Source of the DNA: Liolophura sinensis
Lineage: Eukaryota > Mollusca > Polyplacophora > Chitonida > Chitonidae
Length of the DNA stretch: 64,000 bases
Direction of reading: 5' to 3'
NCBI RefSeq assembly: GCF_032854445.1
Contig: NC_088301.1
Location: 51,013,187-51,077,186 of the forward strand
Shown here: piece by piece, positions 49,822 through 60,600 of the stretch
Position numbering within the stretch: the first letter of the stretch is position 1
Layout of the letters: each line of letters starts with the position of its first letter
Made by a program: the position numbers and the translations under genes
The notes under the pieces: generated by a model
The model's input: only the letters and a program-made list of their open reading frames with translations
Database searches by the model: none
Told to the model about the DNA's origin: nothing

Positions 49822-50163
49822 TTACACGGAAAGTATACTCATTGGAAAACCTAACTTAAAGTGACGGCCTGTGATGGAATAACTTTGGCAAACCAGTTTT
49901 TGCAGCAACAACTTGTGACGTTGATTGAAATCGTCACACAAGACACGGGATCTAACAAATGCTACAAGGCGTGATATGTATAGGCCATATGCAGGACCCT
50001 TCGGTATATTGCTGACCAAGTAAGAATAATTTACGATGTGAAAATTAAAACTATTCCTCTTGTAAAGTTTGAGAGAGAGGAAACCGTTATGGTCTTTAAA
50101 CAAATATAGGTCCAGATAAGATGTACCATCTGGAGAGCCTGTGGTTTCCTTTAAATCCAGCAA
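49822..50163 (-). pseudogene. Reverse transcriptase C-terminal fragment of a retroelement
   Basis: The minus-strand frame reads TSYLDLYLFKDHNGFLSLKL, then FNFHIVNYSYLVSNIPKGPA and YGLYISRLVAFVRS. This is the layout (YLDL...KLY, FNFPIVN, NIP..PAYGVYISQL) of a reverse-transcriptase family common in invertebrate genomes, recalled rather than searched. The catalytic part is absent, so it is a 3' remnant. Family A sequence flanks it on both sides (about 49712-49760 and 50185-50362) in conflicting orientation. Confidence 0.55.
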
Positions 50164-50184
50164 AAACTATTCACTTTTCGCTGA

Positions 50185-50362
50185 CACAAATGTATATGTG
50201 CACTTTCTTTTCCATGATTCCGTCCTTTATATACTTCCTTAGTTCTTCGTTTTGTGTTGATTGTCCATTGGGCAATTGGCCTTGCGATTATTGACCTGGA
50301 ATGTCCATCTTGGTTGACGGCTGGTATACGAATGTCTGCTTTGACACATAGATTCTGCCTTA
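50185..50362 (+). repeat. Dispersed repeat family A, copy 6 (right part)
   Basis: GGGCAATTGGCCTTGCGATT, ATTGACCTGGAATGTCCATC and GGTATACGAATGTCTGCTTT match 25030-25100. Confidence 0.65.
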
Positions 50363-50417
50363 TTCACATTGGCTATGTCACAATCCCGTACATGATTACA
50401 CTTAATTATAGGCCTAG

Positions 50418-50600
50418 TTAATTTATTTATTATATTTGTTTTATATGAATCCGGGCCGAGCCCAGGGCCACCCACTACCATCCCAAGGTTGCTGGAAGAT
50501 CTTTCCACGTACGGCGGGAGAGGAAGCTAACCATAAGCTGGACGAACTCACAGCAACCGCATTGGTGGGAGGGTGCTATTTCATTGTGCCGTACTGGCCC
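50418..50600 (-). repeat. SINE, minus orientation, core partly deleted
   Basis: Inverted AAAT tail, then a jump to the GGGCTCGGCCCGGATT region, GCAACCTTGGGATGGTAGTG and GTGAGTTCGTCCAGCTTATG segments on the minus strand, ending at GGGGGCC. About 50 bp of the 3' core is missing. Confidence 0.8.
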
Positions 50601-51239
50601 CCTCTAGTTAATAGATATTCATCTCTGCATTCAGGCATAGACATATTGTACACTTATAAATAAACAGTATCTTCTTATTCCACAGAAACTCCACAGAAGA
50701 AAAAACACCATGCCCCTAAGAAAAAATATTTAGAATAGCTGTTGAGTGACCAGTGAGAACCATGGACTTTCCTGAATTCGCAAACTTTTCCATGGATCGG
50801 GCATATACTTAAATTGACAAGTTAGATGCATAAAAGTATAGGCCTATGCTCGATTGCTTTATAATAGGTCTGGCAGAAAAAAACACTTACCATTATCTTT
50901 TAAAAGGGGACATGGTAAATGTTTCACAGATCTGTCATATGATTTACAGGGCAAAATTCGACATGTCAACTCTTGTCTATGCAATGAAACACAAAACGTT
51001 GGATCAGTAACGAAAACAAACTTGACAGTAATAACAATGCTGGCAGTTGTCTTCCTGTGAATTAGCAATTTTATTAAAGATGCACGAAACACTTGGTATT
51101 CATGTGTTAGTAGGCCTATGGAGTATATGATGTGGAATACATATAAAATCAAGAAAAGTTTCTCAGCTTTCTTCTACGGTGGGCAAAAATGGATTTAAAC
51201 TACAGTTTCCCTAGGTCCCAGCAGTCAGATCGGGAATGA

Positions 51240-51375
51240 AGTATTTATTTATCTATTTGATTGGTGTTTTGCGCAGTAGGCTTACACAAGAATATTTCAC
51301 ATGTTCGACGGACGCCAGCATTATGGTGGAAGGAAACCGGGTAGAGCCCGGGAGAAACCAACGACCATATGCATC
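51240..51375 (-). repeat. SINE 3' half, minus orientation
   Basis: AAAT tail, GATTGGTGTTTTGCGCAGTA, GAATATTTCACATGTTCGAC and GGAAACCGGGTAGAGCCCGG are the inverted core. It lies about 300 bp before the DCLRE1C ATG. Confidence 0.88.
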
Positions 51376-51681
51376 CGAAATTAAGTACCGGTACCGGTAT
51401 CATGCTTTGGTGAAGTCAAAGTCGACAGCTGTCTGAACCACTTTGTTGGGGTGAGAAAAAAGCATGTTCTTCGATGAGGTCAGTTTCGATTATTGGCGGA
51501 AAGTTTGCATAAGCTAGGTTGTTAAAAGATATAAAATTCGTTGGATAAAATATGGATCACACTGAGTTCATATTCAGATGAGCTATGATTAACGTGGGTA
51601 CACGGGTCAAAAATACAACCCTTGTTACCTCCCCTGTCGTAACACAAATCAAGGTTTCTGATCGGCGAAGGAGGTGACACA

Positions 51682-54600
51682 ATGAGTTCCTTCCCAGGGA
51701 AAATGCGTGAATACGACAAAATCTCCCTTGATAGGTTTGACAATTACAAGGGAAGTTACAACTTGAAGTCGACAGTGTATTTTCTGTCACATTTTCACAA
51801 AGGTATGTTTATACAGTTTCTTCCGATAATAGACGGTAGATATTATTCATGACCCAGTTTTCGTGTTTTGATGCCCCAAGTGCTGAAGTTTGCATGAAAT
51901 GACAAGCTTTCTACGTCTTGGTAGGCTGTGACAGTAATTAATAGTGCGTGTTGTTATTCATCTTAAATGATAAGTGTCCAGGAGCACGCGTCTCCTCGGG
52001 TGAAATTATGTAACAGCAACAATATACACTGAACAAAAATATAAACGCACGAACAAATATTTTCTGTTATTTTTATGTCACAAAATGTAGTACATATCCC
52101 AAAACAATGGGACATATTTCTGAACAATTCAGCTTCAATTTGCGAGCATTGCAATCAATTCTCAAGCAATAGCCCTGCAGTAATGGCAGGAAGAGGACAA
52201 TGGGGGTCAATGGGCCAAGTTCACAGACGTCAGTAACGCGTGTGATCACCATTAGCCTCGCGTAGAGCTGTACACCGGCGACGCATGGACATCACCAAGT
52301 TGTCAATTGTGGGCTGGGGGATGTTGTCCCAGTCCTCCTGGAGTGCCACTCGCATTTGGCGAATGTTCTGGGGAACTGGAACCCGGTGGCGGACACGCCT
52401 ATCCAGAACATCCCAGAGGTGTTCAATGGGTGACATGTCTGGTGAATACGGCGGCCAGTTGAGGACAGGAATATCCTCCTCCTCAAGGAAGTCCCTGCAT
52501 ATCCTGGCAGTGTGTGGGCGGGCGTGGTCGTGTTGGAAAGTCAAATGATGGAGCACCACAAAGGGCGCAACAGTAGGTCTAAGGATTTCATCTCGGTAAC
52601 GTTGTGCATTAAGGTTGCCGTCGATGAAATGCAGACGTGTGCGCTGTCCATGACAAATGCCTGCCCACACCATGACACTTCCGCCACCATAAGCCACCCG
52701 TCACAGGACATTAGCGTCAGCATACCGCTCACCAGCACGGCGCCAAACCCGAACTCTGCCATCAGCATGGTGCAGCTGGAAGCGAGATTCGTCACTAAAG
52801 AGCACAGTCCTCCAACGAGCAAGTGTCCAGCGCACATGAATATTGGCCCAGTCCAGTCGTGTCCAACGTCGGGCTACTGTTAGGTCGATGCCCTGGTGTG
52901 GTCGACGTGACCGCAGCCGGTTCCTGACTGTCTGGGCTGAAATCCGCCTGTTGTGAAGACCGACAGTCTCATCAGCAGTCCTGGTTGCTGGGCGGGTCCG
53001 ATCACGCAGGTGTTGGAGCCGCATGTGCTGGTCTTGTGCGGGCGTGGTCACACGTGGCCGGCAGGCATGTGCGCGGTTGACTGTGGTACCAGTCTCTCTG
53101 AAGCGAGTCCTCAGGCGGCTGATAGTGGAATGATGCACATTCAGTTGGGCTGCCACAGCAGTAACAGATAACCCAGCATTAAGCATGCCAATGGCATGCT
53201 CCCTCATGATTTGTGACATCTGTGGCATGTCGGCATGTGGCACAAATCCACACTTTGGGGTGGCCTTTTACTGAGCAAGCTGTAAGGAATGTCTGCGTGT
53301 TGCTCACGCACACTGACCATCGCACTGTCACGCCCCATTGGTCACATGAGTTGACTTTCAGCATATGAGTATACCCACTCAGAATGGTCAGTTGCAATGG
53401 GACCACTTGTGTTGTGCAACACGAAGGACCCATTAAACAAATATATCACTGGTTTGACCATTTCCAAATAATGGTCAGTTTGACTCGGATATATAGGTTG
53501 GTGCGTTTATATTATTGTTCAGTTTACTTTGAAAATCCATTCTGTCTAAAAGTTTTGGTGGGTAGTGAATAGTGTGAGAGGCGATTTTATTTAACTTATA
53601 TCCAATCCAAACTTCATGAAAATAACACTTCTTTGATGTGGTGCAGAGCGTACATGATGGTGGTAAAAAGTGAATGAAGTCATGTTCACCTGTCGGAGGT
53701 CATACTAGTTATTTATTGTACAGTAGTTCATGTGTATCTGTTGGACCAAAAATTACCATAAAGTTTGACACAAGGGAATGTTTTAAGGGTGTGCATATGT
53801 GACATTTGCCAGTAAATGTGCAGATCTACATATGGCTCTTCCCTCTTCACCAATGTGGTCGCTGTGAGTTCAAGTCCAGCTCATGCTGGCTTCCTCTCCA
53901 GCCACATGTGGGAAGGCCTGCCAGCAACCTGCGGATGGTCCTGGGTTTCCACCCACCATAATGCTGTCCGCCGTCGTATAAGTGAAATATTCTTGAGTCT
54001 TGCGTAAAACACCAATCAAATAAATAAATAAATAAACATCGCAACAACCTACACATCAAAACCACTACCAGAATATATAGTGGTAGTGCATAACATGTTC
54101 AGAATATATGCTAATTAAATCCTTTCTTATTATGTCCGATAATCATGTAAGATAATTGCAAGTATCACAGCACTGAGAACTGTTTAAATTATTAACTTAA
54201 CCACCCAAATTAAGACACAAAAAATATGCTTTTATATTCCTCAAACTGAATCACGGCCTCAACCATGTTTACCTGTAGTCCAAGAAGTTGAACATTGATG
54301 CTTTTTTTTTTATTCCTGTCATTCATGGGTTCACCAACTGACCAGGTAAAATTTAGAAAGAGAAGACATTTTAAATAATTAATTTTACAAAAAAAGTTTC
54401 CCAGCATGCAAGTGCCTGGAAGCGTCCTTTCAAATAGTACAAGTTGAACAAAACAGAAAGAGTCAGAGCGGGGCTACAGTCACATAACAGTAATATTAAC
54501 ATTGATTTGTTTATCATCGAGAGACAGCTGATGTATTAAATATCTAGTTTTCCAAAAACAAGCAAAGTCTGCAGTTATTTGGATCCGTGCCTCAAGGTAA

Positions 54601-57600
54601 ATTTGCAGATGGAAGTTTTGTTTTCTAGGATTTGGCGTAGTTGCCTTTCTTACCCTTTCCAGTGCTTCCTCAGTATCGGTACTCCTTTGTGGATTCATTG
54701 AGTCTTTATTACTGGTATATGTCATTTATTTTTTTATTTATGAAATATTTACAGGGTTGTCTTCGACATTATGGCCACCTATAGATATAATATTTATATA
54801 TACATTATGCCACCCCTGAGCCATTATACTGATACGGGTTAACCAATCGTAGCACTATCTCCTTGATGCTGAATGCAAAGTTCCTCTTTTTTTTTCTTAA
54901 GGTCGTAGGTGTGACCCGATCTAGTATTAACCCTGGATCTACTGCCACAGTAGCGAAACCTCTACCAGCTGTGCTATTGGGGCAGGTTCTAATATTGTGT
55001 TCATGATTAAATAGAACAATTTGCATTTCTTTGCAGATCACACTGTTGGTCTTAGCTCTGACAGTTTTTTTGAGAGGATGAAGATGAGCAGGTAACGTAT
55101 GACATTTCCAGCAAAACTCATAGTGCGGTGTATTAGACTATAAAAGCCATCAAATTAACACATCAGTATTCTCTATTTGAGTGGTTTTCACTAAGTTTTG
55201 ATTTGATGTTTTTCAAGTATTAAAATCATTGCCACTAATTATATTTCTGAATTTCTTATATTGCTCATGATATATAAAATATATACATGGAAATATGGAT
55301 AATTCATTTGTATTAGCCAGACATTTGTGTTATGTTGTATTAGAAAAATTACCTGTGATTGATTATTTTTCACTTGGCCGGTTTTTGTAACATTGCATTG
55401 CGATGTACATAGTAACCTTTTTGTACTGCCATTGTACATAGTAAACTGTATAAGAACAATTCCAATTTCTATTTGCTATCCCAAGCATGAACAACAATGG
55501 TATTTCACTATAAGCCCCTTGAGAATTTCATTTATTTATTTATTTGATTGGTGTTATATTTATTTTATAAACTTTGTTATATTCTATTCATTAGATCTAC
55601 TGAATGTCAGTGTGGTTCAAGGAAAATTACTTTCTTCCTTGTAGAAAAGTGTTTATTTACTGTACAGAAGTAACAAAAATCCTGATGCTAGCAGATGACC
55701 ACTATAAGCACTTGGAGAAATATGTGGTAAGATCACTGTCACAGTGTACATACAGTACTTGGCTAAAAAATTTGCCCAAAAAGTGCATTTTTAGGAGCTG
55801 ATAGATGCTTAAAAAATTACTTTTGGTGCTGAAACTTATATTCCTATCATCCAATCTTCCAGACCAACCTCAAAACATTGTTCTAAGATCAACAGAACTT
55901 TCACAGTCCGGAAGAATGAGTAACATATGGATGCAATCTTAGGTCAAATATAGTAAAATTGGTATCTTTGTATATCTGACATTAAATGTGTGTTTGTAAC
56001 AAACTTCAGTTGATACAAACAAACATCTACCATGGTTGCGACTGACTTTATAGACAACAAAATGTGCTGATATTTGAGATAACCCACTTGCTAACTAGTG
56101 CATATAGATTGAATCTGTGTACATGTGTGCATTCGGAAATTTTGACATAAGTCTAAAGGAAACCTTGTGATTCTGGGCCCTGAAATCAAACCTAGGTCGG
56201 GTGATGCTATGGTACTAAGACTTTGGTGGCATGGACTCACTCTGCCACAAGAAGACACAGTATTTATGTGTATGTACACAAATATAATGACTCATCTTTG
56301 TGACTGAAAAATTGATAAGTACATAAAAATCCAAGCATCCACACATATACATACATGCAAGTGCATGTAAATTCTGTGAATTGTGTTGGCTTGTTCGAGT
56401 GTAGATTTACATTATGTAAAATGTTATGTTAAATACTTGTAGATTGTGTCAAATTTGCTCAAGTATCATGTACGCACTCTTGAAGACTTGTAAACTTTCT
56501 GGTATACATGTATGCTCACAGAGATTTGTCAGCTTGCTCATATATGCTCACACAGACTTGTCAGCTTGCTCATATATGCTCACAAAGACTTGTCAACTTG
56601 CTCATATATGCTCACAGAGACTTGTCAACTTGCTGGTGTATGCACACAGAGACTTGTCAGCTTGCCCATATATGCTCACAGAGACTTGTCAGCTTGCTCA
56701 TATATGCTCACAGAGACTTATCAGCTTGCTGGTGTATGCTCACACAGATTTATCAGCTTGCTCATATATGCTCACAGAGACTTGTCAGCTTGCTCATATA
56801 TGCTCACAGAGACTTGTCAATTTGCTGGTGTATGCTCACAGAGACTTGTCAGCTTGCTCATATATGCCCACAGAGACTTGCCAACTTGCTGGTGTATGCT
56901 CACACAGACTTGTCAACTTGCTCATATATGCTCACACAGACTTGTCAACTTGCTCATATATGCTCACACTGACTTGTCAACTTGCTGGTGTATGCTCACA
57001 CAGACTTGTCAGCTTGCCCATGTATGCTCACAGAGACTTGTCAATTTGCTCATATATGCTCACAGAGACTTGTCAACTTGCTCATATATGCCCACAGAGA
57101 CTTGCCAACTTGCTGGTGTATGCTCACACAGACTTGTCAGCTTGCCCATGTATGCTCACACAGACTTGTCAACTTGCTCATATATGCTCACACAGACTTG
57201 TCAACTTGCTCATATATGCTCACACTGACTTGTCAACTTGCTGGTGTATGCTCACACAGACTTGTCAGCTTGCCCATGTATGCTCACAGAGACTTGTCAA
57301 TTTGCTCATATATGCTCACAGAGACTTGTCAATTTGCTCATATATGCTCACACTGACTTGTCAACTTGCTGGTGTATGCTCACACAGACTTGTCAGCTTG
57401 CCCATGTATGCTCACAGAGACTTGTCAACTTGCTCATATATGCTCACAGAGACTTGTCAATTTGCTCATATATGCTCACACTGACTTGTCAACTTGCTGG
57501 TGTATGCTCACACAGACTTGTCAGCTTGCCCATGTATGCTCACAGAGACTTGTCAATTTGCTCATATATGCTCACAGAGACTTGTCAACTTGCTCATATA

Positions 57601-60600
57601 TGCTCACATTGACTTGTCAACTTGCTGGTGTATGCACACAGAGACTTGTCAGCTTGCCCATATATGCTCACAGAGACTTGTCAGCTTGCTCATATATGCT
57701 CACAGAGACTTATCAGCTTGCTGGTGTATGCTCACACAGATTTATCAGCTTGCTCATATATGCTCACAGAGACTTGTCAGCTTGCTCATATATGCTCACA
57801 GAGACTTGTCAATTTGCTGGTGTATGCTCACAGAGACTGGTCAATTTGCTCATGTATGCTCACAGAGACTTATCAGCTTGCTGGTGTATGCTCACAGAGA
57901 CTTGTCAGCTTGCTCATATATGCCCACAGAGACTTGCCAACTTGCTGGTGTATGCTCACACAGACTTGTCAGCTTGCCCATGTATGCTCACAGAGACTTG
58001 TCAACTTGCTCATATATGCTCACACAGACTTGTCAACTTGCTCATATATGCTCACACTGACTTGTCAACTTGCTGGTGTATGCTCACACAGACTTGTCAG
58101 CTTGCCCATGTATGCTCACAGAGACTTGTCAATTTGCTCATATATGCTCACACTGACTTGTCAACTTGCTGGTGTATGCTCACACAGACTTGTCAGCTTG
58201 CCCATGTATGCTCACAGAGACTTGTCAATTTGCTCATATATGCTCACAGAGACTTGTCAATTTGCTCATATATGCTTACAGGGACTTGTCAACTTGCTGG
58301 TGTATGCTCAGACAGACTTGTCAACTTGCTCATATATGCTCACACAGACTTGTCAGCTTGCCCATATATGCTCACAGAGACTGGTCAATTTGCTCATATA
58401 TGCTCACACAGACTTGTCAACTTGCTGGTGTATGCTCACAGAGACTTGTCAATTTTCTCATGTATGCTCACAGAGACTTATCAATTTGCTGATATACATA
58501 TATGCTCACAGAGACTTGTCAGCTTGCTCATTTACACATATGCTAACAGAGACTTGTCAACCTTTCATACATGCATGCTAACGGAGACTTGTCAACTTGC
58601 TTGTATATGCTCATGGAGACTTGTCAATTAGCTCAAATAGGATATGCTAAGGGAGACTTGTCTTCTTACTCATTTAAGTACATATATATGCTCAGAGCCT
58701 GTATCTTGGTTTACATAATATATATCAAGTGCATGTACATGGAGATTTTGTCAGCTTGCTCAGAAATGATTACATATACATGTACAGGTAGATATTGTTA
58801 ATTTACTCAACTTAATTGTCAAGTGCCTCATGCATTTGTAGATGTTTATGTCAGTTCATTGCTTAACATCTGGGTCTCTGGAGTACATCCATATGTCTCC
58901 AAAACTACAAAACATCATGCATGTACTGCGTGTGAAACATATAAAAAGGATTGTTGAAAATTGTTGTATATTTGCCAGATGTGAATACTGTTTCATCTTT
59001 AGAGATTTTACAAAATAATTTACAGTTTATACAAAGCTGTACTTGTGCATGTAGCTGAGTTGTCAAGGTATTGCAATTCCATTTTTAGAAGACGTTAGAA
59101 GTGGACGTTCCAACGCGCATAGTAATCCCAGATGAATATACAGATAAGGTATGAGTTTGTTGCATTTAATTTTTACACCTTAGTATTGGCACTAATAGCA
59201 GTTCATCATTTACTATCATCAGAGGGGGGCCTCCGTGGCTCAGTCGGTTAGCGCGCTAGCGCAGCGTAATGACCCAGGAGCCTCTCACCAATGCGTACCC
59301 TGTGAGTTCAAGTCCAGCTCATGCTGGCTTCCTCTCCGGCCGTAAGTGGGAAGGTCTGGCAGCAACCTGCGGATGGTCGTGGGTTTCCCCTGGGCTGTGC
59401 CCGGTTTCCACCCACCATAATGCTGGCCGCCGTCGTATAAGTGAAATATTCTTGAGTACGGCGTAAAACACCAATCAAAAAAAAAAAAAAAAAAAATCAT
59501 CAGAGGACTCCAGAATTTTTCCGTCAGATGCTTAAGTCTTTTTCAGGTGTGTCAGTGTAAGTAGTACAGAATGTCATAACATTTGTGCACCTATATTTAC
59601 CTTTGTTGTGAACGATCCTTGCCCTTCAATAGCCAGGACACATGAAGTGTGTGTTCAAACCTGGCCTGGAAATTGGACAGGGAATGTGTAGATTCCCATG
59701 CTGTCAGTGCTTGTGGGGTCATGGCGACATTAAGCCTTTGGCCAAAGATGAAGGCTGTCATTCTACAGATTTAAAAATTCGTGAATATTCTTTTAAACAA
59801 CAATCAAATAAAATATCTTTGTTGTGGATACTTTGGAGATTAACATACTTGTGGGTTAACCTAGAAAATGAGCAACCTTTGCCTGAACATATTAGATATC
59901 TATTTTAATCCATTCCCACTTCAGGAGAATTGTTGTGTTTTAACTTTTATCCTACCATTGATTGAATCATTTGCCATATGCTGTGCATTGTAAGCGTCAC
60001 AAGTTATAAACACAGTAGTATGAGTACATTGTACATTATTCTTTCCCTTCTTTTACAGTTGATTTTACATGTATTTTCCTGTAATCTGTAAATGTTTTAC
60101 ACAAACATTTCAAAGTAGACATCCCATCCTTCCCTTTTTGTTGGGTTTTTCCATGTTGTCTTTTACCCCTTTCACACAGGCAAAGTTAAGCTGTTTGAAC
60201 TTGCGAAAGTGGCTTTGAGCGAGTTTGATGTCGTTTGACTTAATCTGGTGTATTTGCCCCAGCTAGCAACATGGCTTTAAGCCAGTTTCAGGCCATATGG
60301 TTCAGATTTGATCGGGTTTAAATTTTGGCCATGTAAACGGGGTAATAGTGTCAGTACCGTATCTTACATGTGTACTTCTACATTGTAGGATGAATACATA
60401 ACTGTAACCTTGATACCAGCAGGACACTGCCCAGGCTCAGTGATGTAGGTATACATACATGCGTAAACGTACATCTATGGATACGGACTCCTAACAGCAC
60501 AGCACTCTCTATGCTCACTTAACATCACTGCCACCGCTACACTAATTCTTTTGATTTTTAGGACATAAAGTAGTAGTGCTGAAAGCAAAGAATTACATTT

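Noticed and set aside
49018-50735. Possible mini-gene: ATGGCATTGGAATCTGCC with a donor at 49060 and a Lys-rich last exon after TTCCACAG at 50694
   Set aside because: Only two short pieces with no family match; splice-like sites this weak are expected by chance.
52285-53171. Plus-strand frames over the Tc1-like element
   Set aside because: Antisense of the transposase; no motifs.
56426-58801. Several overlapping plus-strand reading frames of 108-421 codons rich in Leu, Cys, Ala and His
   Set aside because: They are the three open frames of the 32 bp minisatellite in DCLRE1C intron 3; no splice context, no start logic, and the same peptide cycle appears in each frame.
56436-58815. CRISPR-like array
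   Set aside because: Units are contiguous with no unique spacers, in an intron of an animal gene.
59226-59300. tRNA gene
   Set aside because: A and B boxes are present but belong to the SINE head; there is no acceptor-stem pairing or anticodon loop consistent with a functional tRNA.
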